From Sapria himalayana (taxonomy: Eukaryota > Streptophyta > Magnoliopsida > Malpighiales > Rafflesiaceae), in the NCBI GenBank assembly GCA_029783825.1, contig JAREIK010002991.1:1635397-1699396 (forward strand): 64,000 bases of DNA, written 5' to 3'. Made by a program: the position numbers and the translations under genes. Positions 24,985-36,057 of the stretch are shown here, one piece after another. The notes below the pieces were generated by a model that was not told where the DNA came from, did not search any database, and saw only the letters and a program-made list of their open reading frames with translations. Within the stretch, counting starts at the first letter, position 1. Every line of letters begins with the position of its first letter.

Positions 24985-26900
24985 GGGTTGAGGACCCCTG
25001 AAAACCTTCTATGCTGGATCAATTGGGGCAGAGCCCTTGGTGATTATTTCTTTAATCTTTCTTGTATTTTTGAGATTCAGAGAGGGACCCTCCCTAGTAT
25101 TGGTTGGGTCTTTCTTTTTCTTCTTTGTTCTTACCACTGTGAAGGCTTCGTCATTGACTTTTTGATTGGTTTCATTCCCGAGTTCTTGATGGATAGAGGG
25201 GCATTCCTTCTTTGATGGGTTTTCAAGCAAGTATTGGTCTTCCTCCAAGTGGGAGGTAGTGACTTTTTTTTCTGGACAGATAGAGATGGAGGGGGCTAGA
25301 CTTGCTGGATCTACTTCTTTTTTCTTTGCCTTATTCTGGCAAGAGCTTGAAACATGCCCAAAAATAGAACAAGATTTACAGTATAGTAGCATATTTTCAT
25401 ATTAGATTGGTTGACAGATCTTTGACTCATCCAGAAAGTTCAAAATAATTTCATCCATAATAGTTTCATTCAAGTCAATTTCAACAAGCATTTTAATGAA
25501 TGTAATTTTGGAAATATTTGACATTAGCTTATCTGTGTGTAGGGACTGCCCAATATAACTTGCCACCTTGTTAAAACCAATTGGGTTCCAAAGGTGAATT
25601 TGGAAATTAGGTAATTTAACTCATATTTGAACCTTGGTCATTTCTTTTATCCATAGTGAAACTCTACCGGGAGTGGTTTCACATACATGGGACGGACATA
25701 AAATAGAAAAGGGCAAAATTTAAGAATCTCATCTATTTCTTCCATACTTCATAATTTGAAAACAATCTAGCTGCTAGGGTGCTAAATAACTTGTGAAATT
25801 ATCTTACACTGTTCATCCATAAACCTCCTCAATAGGACGTATCCAGGGTTTTAGGTGACAAAGTACCCTACTAGCCAGTGTTTCTAGTGCTCAATTCCAA
25901 GGAGTAAATCTTATTCATCGAAGTAGGTATTTCCAGGGAACTTATGAGGAATGTAGGATAGCATAGTTGAATTGGCAATAGATCTGTTATCAGCAAATAA
26001 ACTGCTCCAATGAGCTCTATTTTTTTCATAGGTTTTAGGGTTATTGCCTTTTTCATTACCTTTTTCATTATGTTTCTTGGCAGGATATGTATTATTAATA
26101 TCCTTGCTTTTTCCATTTAGATCAATATGTCTGCCTCCATCCAGATTAGAGTTAGGCATTGTGTTCATTTTTTCAAAATCCAAATCATTGTTCATATTCA
26201 CATAAGTAATATTATATCCATTCAAGGATCTAGAAACCCTATCCTCTTTAGTGTTGAAACCCTTCATAGAAGCTATGCTGTAGCTATCTTCCAGTGGGGT
26301 ATTAGCTAATGAGTCCTCTAAATATCCAATATTATCAGTAGACAGTGAGTTGGAACTATTGGAATTGTGTGAATTGTATCCAACCGAGGTCCATGTGGGT
26401 TATTTATTTCTTAAAAATCTAGTATTTCTAATCAAACTATTCTTTTTCCCATAATTATCATCACTTGAGGGGGATGTTAGTGTGTTCATAGAAGTAGGAG
26501 AAGAATTTGTAGCTACGCCTTGATTACTTGTATCAATAGCATGTTGATTTTTGCCTCCATTTGCATTTGGAAGGAAAATTCTTCAGTGTTAGTTGTTTTC
26601 ATCCGAACCATCATTTAAGTCACTCAAAAACCAATCAGTATTGATATTAATAACAAATTTCCCATTAATATCAAAAGAAGAAGATTTTTCACGAAGTATT
26701 TTAGGCTGAGATATCTTATCGTAAAGGGTTTTTTTCGGTAATCTTCTTCATCAAGGATGAATTCAGTGGTGTCAGAATCTTTTTTCGAGTAGATTACAAG
26801 CCTTCACCTTTGAATTTGGTTTGTGTGATCATTTGTTAGCTTCGGCAGTGACGGAATGGGCGGCTTAGACTTAGGAAGTATTTCGGTGCTGCTTAGGTTT
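24985..26900 (-). pseudogene. LINE-B ORF1 remnant (nucleic-acid-binding protein)
   Basis: Minus-strand pieces parallel the sister ORF1. 26267-25911 carries HWSSLFADNRSIANSTMLSY, matching the sister's WSSLFAGNRGLTNSSKLEY. 25392-25009 begins with a CCHC knuckle remnant (C-K-S-C-x4-H-x4-C) and ends DPTNTREGPSLNLKN, matching the sister's DPGNREGPSLNLRN. Between them the DUF4283-like region is readable only in pieces. Interrupted by stops and shifts; a dead copy. Confidence 0.8.
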
Positions 26901-27158
26901 TCTGTGGATATATATCTTCTATTTGGCTTGGGTAGTCCCGTAGATCCCATTTTAAATACTAAGACTTCTTTTAAATTGCATCCAAGTTACATAAACTTAG
27001 AAAAAAACATTACCACACCTGATTCTAAGCCTTCCAAGGCTGGATTTCTTGAGAAAATGAGAAATGTTTAGGATATTTGGGAGGGATTTTTGTGGAGGAG
27101 AGAGGGAGGAGAGAGCACAACGATAGGGCACGTCGATTAACATGAATTTTTTAGATTA

Positions 27159-27760
27159 GCTTTACTATTTTTTGATGGCATGAGTCATGGCCTTGGAGAA
27201 TGGTCATGCTCAAGTAGTGTATTGTATAACTTTATTTAAAAGTTTCTACTCTAAATTATTTATACAACTTTGACATGAATAGTTTTTGGTCTATAAATTT
27301 GTATAGCTTAAAAGGCATGACTTTCTAAAAAAAATCATGTCTCTAACTTGAGACTATCATTCCATATTAAATATAAATTCATAACTTTAAGACATGACCA
27401 TGACCTTTAGTATTAGTGTGGTATATAATTGTTGTAAGATAGAATTAATATCATAGTTATATTTAAATTTTACGAGATAAATATGACTATGATTTTATGA
27501 TAATTTCACACCTACCATGAATGTATCATATTATGAAAGGTTTGTCCTGATAAGTTAGTTGTGTTGTAGAGTATATAGATTATCATGACCAATTAGATTA
27601 AGTTTTGGCTAAAAATAAATACTAAAACTCCATAATATTTTATAATCTAATTTCTACCCCATTAGCTATATATCTTCAATAACTTATAAATTTAATAACT
27701 ATTCATCAAAAATCACCAAAATTCTAAAGTTGTGAAAATAATTTAACATTTTTTTCATTT
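27159..27760 (+). repeat. Repeat family R5, 'catgac' tract, unit 4, right part
   Basis: 'gcatgagtcatggccttgg' and 'tttaaaagtttctactctaaat' match unit 1 near 7.85 kb ('tttaaataagtttctactctagaat'). The later part matches 15390-15660. The most economical reading is that this continues the tract cut at 20124 by LINE-B. Confidence 0.55.
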
Positions 27761-28160
27761 CATGATAATATATCATCATAAATTACTAAAATAGCTACCA
27801 ATATATTTATAATATCCTAGCATAAAATGATGACCTTGATTGCTAAGAGTCCACATAGATATTTTCACAATAATCTACTACTCATCTAACAAACAAACAT
27901 AAAATTGACCAAACATGAGAAACATCATCATGCACAAGTATGTGTGTTAATCCTATAATCTAAGTATATTCCACAAGACCAAAAACATGAGAAACATCTA
28001 TAACTGACATGTTACACGAGAGAAAAAATTAGAATTCTAATTTTTGATATATCAAAACGCAAATATTAAATATTTAATGTTTTAAAATATTTTTTAAATA
28101 TTAAATTTTTAGGTTTTTTTGTAAAATTATTTTTTGACATATGCATCAAAACATAGTTCT
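27761..28160. other. AT-rich spacer between the two LINE 5' ends
   Basis: No gene. Near 28030-28100 is a short imperfect palindrome ('agaattctaatttttgatatatcaaaa'). Confidence 0.5.
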
Positions 28161-28176
28161 ATATTTTTATTTTTAG
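28161..28176 (+). repeat. LINE-A target-site duplication, 5' copy
   Basis: ATATTTTTATTTTTAG, identical to 34253-34268 on the other side of the LINE, where it directly follows the poly(A) run. Confidence 0.9.
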
Positions 28177-28347
28177 ATAGAATCTCGAAAGAGCTCTCAA
28201 TCACTTTCTCTCTCCTGGTTGCTCCTCCTTCTCTCTAGATTCTGCCCTGATCCTCCCTAATCCCCCGAAAATCCTTCCTTGAGCTTGTAATGGAGTTAAG
28301 CTCGCCCAACTAGGGTTATTCTGCCCCCGATTCCTCCCTATATAAGT

Positions 28348-30195
28348 ATGTCGGGACCGCCCGACACACTTACAATTGACAAAGAAGCCGAACGTGCTGC
28401 TGCCCTCCCTCCCAATGCTGGCCCGAACGCCCCCGCGAATGCTCCTCCAAGGAAACCCCGGAGGCGCCTGCTTCTCTGCTCCGAAAACGACTCTTCAGCA
28501 ACAGAGCTCGTGGTGGAAGATGGCGAACGTCGCCAGATTGTTTACGGTAAGTTCCCTTCCGATAACATGGATGAATTTCCTCTTCTACTCAAACAGAATC
28601 CTCTTAAAGACGAAGCTAAATTGCTTGAAAATTCTTTGATTATTAAGTCTACAACTCTGAATTTGATAAACGCGAACACGAAAAGCTTCGATTCTGAGTT
28701 ACCGAATCTAAACCTAAGCTTAAATTCCAACGAAAATGCTTCTCACACTGAAAACTCTTCTAATTTCTCATATAACTCAAGTGATAATGTGATGTTTCCG
28801 AATACTTTAAGCAATTCAAACAAATTGTATGATAACTGCGATGCCTTCGGTATGCGAAAGAAAATTCTTCTGTCCTCTAGCAGCAAAGTTTCGTCTCCTA
28901 TAGGAAATTCTCTACTTAATTCTGCCTGTTCTCCCAAAAACCATCCGGATGTTAACAGTAACACCGATGAACCAAGGGCCTCCCTCCCTTCAGAAATAGC
29001 CCCGAATTCCTTTCATCCACTAAATGTAACCGAGCTTCCAGCCACCCTTGTCAATCGCCCTTCCGATAATTTGCCTTATCATGCTCAAAGTAAGGCTACT
29101 AGAACCTTCGGAAAGAGCAAGACTCCCTGGAGCAGCCTGTTTGCTGGAAACAGGGGCCTTACAAATTCCTCTAAACTTGAATATATTCCACCGGCACAAC
29201 CAGGTAAAGCTGTTTATGTCGAAAATGACTTATTACAAGGAAATTGGGATAACTGCCTCATTGGTTACTTCGTGACAAAAAGCACAGGCTTCACCATGTT
29301 GAAAAAATTCATGGAAGACCACTGGAAACTATCGCCACAGTTAATTTAGCACCCTAGCGGTTGGCTCGTATTTCGCTTTGGTAACTCAGTGAATAGAGAT
29401 CGTATTCTAAGCTCTGGCCCTTACCTTGTTTATGGCCGCCCACTATATGTCAAATTGCTGCCCGTTAGTTTTCATTATGACCTAAAAGAAATGGCAAAAA
29501 TACCCATATGGGTCAAGTTGCCTAATTTCCCACTACATATATGGAACCCTATAGGCCTAAGTAAGGCTGCAAGTTGCATAGGTCACCCCTTGCACATGGA
29601 TAAGCTTACGACGAATATCTCCAAAATTACATTTGCAAGGGTTCTCATAGAAATAGACCTAGGAAATAAACTTGTGGATGAATTTGAGTTGTATTTCCCG
29701 GATGGCTCTAATGTTAAACAATCTGTTATCTTCGAAAATTTGCCTCTATATTGTTGCCACTGCTGTATTTTTGGTCACACTCTCAATGTTTGCCGGAAAG
29801 CCAAGAAAAATGAAGAGGAAAATTCATCAACTAGCCTAGAAGGATTATGCATCCTTGCTAATGAGGAGCCAAAAGCCCCCCAACCCATGGAAAAAGCCAA
29901 AGATCTACTCTCAATTACCTCCTCTCCAGTAAGGGGTTGTGCTGTTGGTAATGCAATAGAGTCCTCCCCTCTTGAGGAGGGCCAATTTTCTACTGCTGAG
30001 GCTGTAGATCCTTGAGATGATTTGAAAGCTGGAATTGTAAACGTGGACCAAGATGTTGAGGGTTTTACTACTGTTAAAGCCCGGGTGAAAAAGAAAGATC
30101 CAGGGAACAGGGAAGGACCCTCCTTGAATCTCAGAAATAAATCCAAAACCAAGGAGCTGAAGGTTAAAGGTGCTGCTCCTTATGGTCCAGATTAG
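28348..30195 (+). pseudogene. LINE-A ORF1 (nucleic-acid-binding protein), two premature stops
   Basis: One reading frame of 616 codons from the ATG at 28348 to a TAG at 30193-30195, broken only by an in-frame TAG at 29347-29349 and an in-frame TGA at 30013-30015. The N-terminus is proline- and charge-rich, then Ser/Asn-rich and probably disordered. From about 29100 to 29700 is a DUF4283-type domain (WSSLFAGNRGL; IPIWVKLPNFPLHIWN). A zinc knuckle C-x2-C-x4-H-x4-C lies in the reading YCCHCCIFGHTLNVC near 29750. In the family this protein coats the element RNA. With no frameshift in 1.85 kb, decay seems limited to point mutations. Confidence 0.88.
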
Positions 30196-30876
30196 AAAAT
30201 TCCTTATGGCTCTCCATTTCAGGGCCTTGCTTACTGTTTTTGATGTTTTTTTTCTTGCTGTTTGGTGGATCCTTTGTTGGAGTTTTGGCGGTTGGTTTCT
30301 GATGGGGGTTTCCCCCCCTTATGTATTGCTATTAAGGGATAATTTGGGGGAGGTGGGGGCACCTCTAGGAGTGGTATGGAGTGAGTCAATGGGACTGCAT
30401 GCAACAATAAAAACCAAAACAGCCCCGTGATGCTTGGAATTTTTAAACAACATATATGCAGAGGAAGCTTTTGCCCTCTGTCGGTATGGAATCTCTCTAT
30501 GCTCTGGAATCATATGGCTTTCTCTTAAAACTGCTTGCCGTGGTGTTTGTGGACTTATTGTTTTATTTATATTAGAAGATATACCCCTCGGGTAGACCTT
30601 CCGATACTCCACCTGTCTTGATAAGTTTGGGAGATTGGCTGTAAGGGTAGCACCTTTGTGTAAGGGTAGGAATTTTGTAACACATGTAATGGGGGTGCAA
30701 ATAGAGGAATGTGTATTGGAGTATCGGCAAGGCACACAACCCCTGTAAGATATTAATCTGGGCTTATATGCCTTGGAAGAACTAGACCTACATTTGGGTA
30801 GTAAGGGTGGCATAAGGGCTTGGGTCTTTTTCTATTTCAGTATGCAATCGATGGCTGGAATTTTCAATTACTGTCA
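30196..30876 (+). other. LINE-A inter-ORF linker
   Basis: About 680 nt between the ORF1 terminal stop and the ORF2 ATG. No protein recognised. A T- and G-rich stretch (30220-30350) is followed by sequence with a pyrimidine run and 'ctatttcag' directly before ORF2. How ORF2 is translated is not evident. Confidence 0.5.
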
Positions 30877-33800
30877 ATGAAGATAGCGTATTGGAATCTC
30901 AGAGGGTTTAATTGCCCTCTCAAACACAAAGAGGTGTTGAGGCTATTTCAAGCCTACGCCATAGATATATTCGCTATCTCAGAATCTAAGCTCACCTGTG
31001 AGAAATTATCCTGGCTTATGAGAACGAAGTTTAAGAAGTTTAATGTAGTGGATAATTTTCCATGTTACAAATACGGGAGAATCATGATATTATGGGATTC
31101 CCATTCAATCAGCCTTAGAGTCCTATCTTGCACTGCCCAACTCATCACACTACATATAGTGGACAAAGAGAAAGCCTTAACCTTTAGGCTCTCATTCATA
31201 TATGGCTTTCACTCGATTTTTACTAGAAGATATCTATGGAATGACCTAAGAAATGAAGGTGCTTCTACTTCGCCATGGGTTCTTATTGGGGACTTTAATA
31301 CCCCCTTATCCGGATTAGACAGAGTCGGAGGCAGAATTGTCTCCAATTATGAGTGTCGAGACGCGTTGAATTGTTTGGCCTTCTTAGGCATGGAAGATCT
31401 GCCCTCTTCCGGTAATTATTTCACCTGGACAAACGGGAGAGTTTCTAATAAACTCGATAGGGCAATGACGAATAATTCTTGGGCTAGCCTTTTAATGGAT
31501 AGTCATGTCAAGTTTCTGGTCCCCGGAGCATACTCAGACCATTGTTTAATCGTTATGTCCACAGAACACACGGACACAGGGAGACTCACACCTTTCAAGT
31601 TTTGTAACATGTGGCTTACCCATGATGAGTTTATTCCACTCCTCCAAAGCATTTGGAAAAATAGAGTAACAGGATCTGTTATGTTCCAGGTTGTTGTTAA
31701 ATTAAAAGCCTTAAAAGAGCCTCTTAGGAAATTAAATGATAAACATTTCAGTCATATCTGTGTTAGAGTCAGCCGGGCAAGAGATTCTTTAAAAGCCACA
31801 CAAGAGGAAATGTTCACTGGTCCCCGGCCTGAATTAAAAGATGTTGAAATTCAGCAAAAAATTAGCCTAAGGAAACTAGAGGAATGTGAGCTCTCATTTC
31901 TTAGGCAAAAGGCTAAAATCAGATACCTTAAAGAGAGCGATAGGTGCACTAAGTTTTTCTATGCACTAACTAACTCCAAACTGCAGAGGAACAAAATTGT
32001 AACAGTCACTAAAGAAAATAGAGAATATACTACCTCTAAGAGCGACATCGCGGAAATCTTTGTCTCATATTTTAATGACTTACTTGGCAAGACAGTAAAT
32101 AGAAATCATATTGATGACACTATCATGAATAATGGGCCGAAACTAAGAGAGGAGGACCATGGTTTACTCTCCCTATCCTTCTCCAATGAGGAAATCAGAA
32201 ATGCCGTCTTCCCCATGGGTAATTATAAATCGCCTGGGCCTGATGGTTTCACGGCAGAATTTTTCAAATCCTCGTGGCAGTATATTGGTGGAGATGTTTC
32301 TAAGGCAATTAAGAATTTTTTTGCTTCCACGAAAATGTTGAGGCAAATCAATCACGCTTATATCGCCTTAATTTCGAAATCTTCCCATGCTTCAAATGTT
32401 AAGGATTATCGTCCGTTTTCTTGTTGTAATGTCATCTACAAAATTATCTCGAAACTAATTGCGTCGCGCCTAAAATTGGTAATGGATACTATTGTAAGTC
32501 CTGCACAAGGTGCTTTTATTAAAGGGCGCCTAATCTCAGATAATTTCCTCGCTCAAGGATTGATAAGAAGATACTCTCGAAAAAGAATTTCTCCGCGTTG
32601 TTTTTTTAAAATTGACATTCAAAAAGCTTTCGATACGATAGATTGGAACTTCCTTGTAGAAATTCTGGTTAGTCTCAATTTTCCTACACATTTCATCCAG
32701 ATTATATATGAGTGCATTAGCACCACCACATATTCCGTGGCAATAAATGGACAGCTGCATGGATACTTCAAAGGTCAAAGAGGTCTTAGGCAAGGGGACC
32801 CGATCTCTCCCTACCTATTCACCATATGTATGGAATACTTGTCTAGACATTTCGCTTCCATGGAGTTTTCATATCACCCTGGTTGCGCTGCGTTAAAAAT
32901 AACTCATCTAATGTATGCCGATGACTTGATTATCTTCTCTTAGGGAGATAAAAACTCAACGTCCTCTATACTGGAAACATTGCGAGAATTTTCTGGGGTC
33001 TCCGGGTTAAATGTTAACTCCTCCAAATCGAACATCTTCTTTGGAGGAGTAAAAGAAAATCTCAAGAGAGAGATTGTGGAAGCATCAGGTTTTTTGGAAG
33101 GCTCCCTACCGTTCGTGTTTTTGGGAGTCCCTCTTTCATCAAGCCGCCTTATATCGTCCTAATTTTTTGTTCTCCTTGCAAAAATTAATTCGGCAATCCA
33201 CCAATGGGCTGGAAAACTACTCTCCATTGCAGGGAGGCTAGAGCTTCTCCGCACAGTTGTCCAAGGAATTGAAGGCTATTGGTTTTCAGTTTTCCTACTT
33301 CCTTCTTTCATCATTAAATCTATTGAAGGAGCATGTAGAAGATTCATTTGGGGTGCTCGTGCCCAAGGGAGATATAGACCTAAGGTCTCTTGGACCAAAG
33401 TATGCCTCCCTATTGATCATGGAGGTCTAGGTCTCCTTAACTTATCTATTTGGAATAAAGCTTTTTTTTATCAAAATGCTATGAAGAATTAACACAAAGG
33501 AAGACGCTTTATGGATCAAATGGGTCCATCACATCTACTTAAATTCCTTTGACATCTGGAATTTCCAATGCTCCAAAAACGACCCACCATTTATGAAAAA
33601 TCTGATATCAGTAAGAAATGCCTTATTGCATAAAGCTGGTTCAAAAGAAGTTGCTGAATCCCTATTAATTAAATGGGGCGAAGAGGGCAGAATTGTATAT
33701 AATGCATACCACTTTCTTGCTTGTTCTGAATCCAGAAAAAAAGCGGCATGGGTAAAATCTATATGGGCGAAAACACATGTGCCAAAACATGCGGTCAACC

Positions 33801-34208
33801 TATGGATAATTAAACAGGGAAAGCTGTGGACAAAAGATACGCTATTCAGCCCCCCCTAACAGTAGCTGTGAATTCTACAATTCTGCAGAATCCTTAAATC
33901 ATCTTTTCTTCAATTGTGGGTTCTCAAGGTATATTTTGAAAGAAGCCCAATCTTGGGCCAAGATTGAAGGAGAAATATATTCTATTCCAATGGGGCTAAA
34001 AGCTTTAAAGAAGCATCACAAGGCAGGCACGGTGGAAAAAGATCTAAGGAAAGCTACCTTTGCGGCCGTTATTTATCACATTTGGAAGGAAAGAAATAGG
34101 CGGCTCCATGATGCGAAAGCAACGTGTGCAGATTTTATAATCAGGAAAATCAAAACTGAAATGTATATTATTTTTCATAAGGAGCACAAGTTGCTACATA
34201 TGCCATAG
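30877..34208 (+). pseudogene. LINE-A ORF2 (endonuclease / reverse transcriptase), disrupted
   Basis: ORF2 probably starts at the ATG at 30877 (MKIAYWNLRGF), since the endonuclease fold begins at once. Endonuclease motifs: WNLRG, AISESKL, LIGDFNTPLSGLDRVGG, LDRAMTN and SDHCLIV. The reverse transcriptase follows: YKSPGPDGF, KDYRPFSCCNVIYKI, QGAFIKGRLISDNF, FKIDIQKAFDTIDW, GLRQGDPISPYLF and catalytic YADDLIIFS. A TAG at 32941-32943 cuts the chain just after YADD. The same frame goes on to stops at 33160 and near 33490. After that, coherent C-terminal pieces (VPKHAVNLWIIKQGKLWTKDTL at about 33780; a last piece ending at 34208) lie in other frames. The lost Ile in SDNF(I)LAQ is a 3-base deletion relative to LINE-B. 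Confidence 0.92.
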
Positions 34209-34252
34209 ATTGTAAAGAATTTTGATAGTGTATTTTATTTATCAAAAAAAAA

Positions 34253-34268
34253 ATATTTTTATTTTTAG
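34253..34268 (+). repeat. LINE-A target-site duplication, 3' copy
   Basis: Exact 16-bp match to 28161-28176. It directly abuts the left end of the inverted-repeat element at 34269. Confidence 0.9.
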
Positions 34269-34977
34269 GGAGAATTATGTTTAGTACACTCCCAAAACAA
34301 TATTTGAAAAAAAAAACATTAACCTTTTAACTAATTGATATTTGATGCACTCAAATTTAATAAACCTAAAATACCATTATCTTAATCCAAAGTACTTAAT
34401 TAAATAATTCTTAATGAATATTAATCCCACTCATCTCTCACCCCTCATCCCTCACCCCCTCGACCCTCACCCTTCACTTCTCTTCCCTGTAACTTGCTCC
34501 TCGCAAAGTTCCATGGAGCTCATGGTCTAGCTCCAGGAACTAATCCCATGAAGCTCGACTAGAAGCTCCAAGAGCTCGACTAGTAGCTTTGGGAGATTGA
34601 CAAACTTCATGGAGTTAAGTGAGTTCACAAAGATCATCAAGTTTCATGGAGCTCCTGGTCGAGGAGTCAAGCTACTGGTCGAGACGTCGAGCTCCTGGAA
34701 CTCTTGGAGCTCTTGGTTGAGCTCTTCGAGCTCCTGGTCGAGCTCCATATAGCTCGATGAGTTAAGGGAGAAGGGCAGTGAGAGAAATGCAAGGGCAAGT
34801 TATAGTGAAAAGGAACTAGGGGCAAGAAGAGAGCATAGTGTTGGTGATATTTTAGAATAATATATTTGAGTGCACCAAATATAAATTAGTTAATAGTTTG
34901 GTAAATCTTTTTAAATTATTAAATATATAGTATTTTTTTAATTATTTTATTCACAGTGCACCAAAACATAATTATCC
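34269..34977. mobile_element. Non-autonomous DNA element with long terminal inverted repeats
   Basis: The left end reads GGAGAATTATGTTTAGTACA. The right end, reverse-complemented, reads GGATAATTATGTTTTGGTGC. Similarity continues inward for about 115 bp: 'actaattgatatttgatgca' on the left mirrors 'aaatataaattagttaat' preceded by 'gagtgcac' on the right. The core at 34500-34760 is rich in repeats of 'gagctcctggtcgag'. No ORF. A fold-back or MULE-like type is possible. I could not settle a target duplication because the left flank is the LINE duplication. Confidence 0.65.
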
Positions 34978-35063
34978 ATTTGTTTTATGCTTGATTTATT
35001 AAAATATAATTAATTGATATCTAAAAATAATTATTCCGTTCACATTTAATGTCCCTAAGCGCC

Positions 35064-35072
35064 TATATAAAT
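35064..35072 (+). promoter_or_regulatory. Probable TATA box of the nucleoside transporter gene
   Basis: 'ctatataaata' stands about 30 bases before a sharp rise in GC content that runs to a splice donor at 35464. The link to the transporter is an inference from the absence of another start between here and 39017. Confidence 0.45.
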
Positions 35073-35094
35073 AACTAAAAAATCATTTAGTTTC

Positions 35095-35463
35095 CAGAAT
35101 AAGTCATGGATCCGGATCTCCGGAGGCTGGCGGCTGGCGGCTGGCGCTGGTTTCCTGCTCCTTTCTCCGGGGGCTGGCCGCCGTGCGCATGTTGATGAAA
35201 CAACAAACAAATGCTTCGCCATGAAATTTCGCGCTCGCATTTTCTGGAAGGAAATCCGGAAACGGAAATGCATGGTGTTTTGAAATATTCTCATCAGCGA
35301 AATCAGGCGTGCTTTAAAATATCCAGCGCTGGCGGTTATCCAAGCCTCCCCCTGCAATCTCACCCGATTTATCCATCGTCTGCTGCGAAGAAAAATCTTG
35401 TCCGGAACCCTAATCTGTTCTCTATTGTCGCAGTTCGTCACAGAATTTCAGATTTATGCGAAG
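35095..35463 (+). other. Probable 5' UTR exon of the nucleoside transporter gene
   Basis: A GC-rich block ending ATGCGAAG|GTGAGTT, a strong plant donor. It carries short upstream ORFs: an ATG at 35105 opens 29 codons, and another frame from 35211 stays open past the donor. Neither resembles a known protein, so I treat the block as leader. The matching acceptor may be 'ttgattttttag' ending at 38958 or 'gctcag' ending at 38977, shortly before the ATG at 39017. cDNA would be needed to confirm this. Confidence 0.45.
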
Positions 35464-36057
35464 GTGAGTTAAATGCAAAACTCAAAACACGCCACGCCAC
35501 TCAAGTCGACGTCAGTATAGAGGGGAAGATCATTCTGTGGATTTTTGTTGTCGGAGAATTCTGATTGTGACTTAAAATTAAAATTAGATGAACGTAGTGA
35601 TTAGAAGCGAAAACCGTTTTGTCAACGATGGCCAGATGTGCATTGCGGTGTTAGTAATTTCTATTTCTCGAAAATTGGAGATATCTATGGAGATTTTCTC
35701 TGGCTAGATGTGAAGCGATGGCTCTAGATTTAATAATTACATATTTTGTTAGGGTGAGAATTTACTAAGGTGGATATTGTTTCTTCTTTTTTTCATTAAC
35801 AAGTGTTTAGAATCCTAAATAAGCAGAGCATAAAATTCTAAATCCTAAATCATAAATTGTAAGCTATATTGGAGTCTTAAATAATCAATGCCGCACATGT
35901 AAATACAATTACATGTTTCATTCACAAATATTCTTACTGCATGACTATGTAATTCGTTTTGACTTCATCCTTCAAGTGTGGTCTTGCATTGGGAGTAAGG
36001 AAATTGTCCACTCTGCAACTCCTTGTGCCCATGATCGTACACAAGGTGGTGGTTAAG

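Larger units (their letters stand above)
20125..27158 (-). mobile_element. LINE-B: degraded L1-type non-LTR retrotransposon
   Basis: A minus-strand LINE related to the one at 28177-34252. Its 3' poly(A) tail appears on the plus strand as the T run starting at 20125. Fragments in the expected order, reading down the minus strand: ORF1 pieces (26267-25911, then a zinc-knuckle region near 25390), endonuclease start near 23525, reverse transcriptase pieces (22448-22134 and 22009-21749), and the C-terminal region (20978-20736). All are broken by stops and frameshifts. 'gctttac' lies just outside both ends (20118-20124 and 27159-27165), possibly a remnant of the target duplication, so the right border is approximate. 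It is inserted in the R5 repeat tract. Confidence 0.85.
28177..34252 (+). mobile_element. LINE-A: full-length L1-type non-LTR retrotransposon
   Basis: A 6.08-kb element with every expected part: a CT-rich 5' UTR (28177-28347), ORF1 with a CCHC zinc knuckle, an inter-ORF linker, ORF2 with AP-type endonuclease then reverse transcriptase, a short 3' UTR and a poly(A) run at about 34244-34253. An exact 16-bp target duplication flanks it. The intact duplication and large open blocks point to a fairly recent insertion, yet both ORFs carry stops, so this copy should not be autonomous. Its closest relative in the window is LINE-B, in the opposite orientation, with the 5' ends about 1 kb apart. Confidence 0.95.

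Noticed and set aside
35211..35564. 117-codon open frame as a possible small protein.
   Set aside because: No recognisable domain; it crosses a strong splice donor and lies in a block better explained as leader exon.
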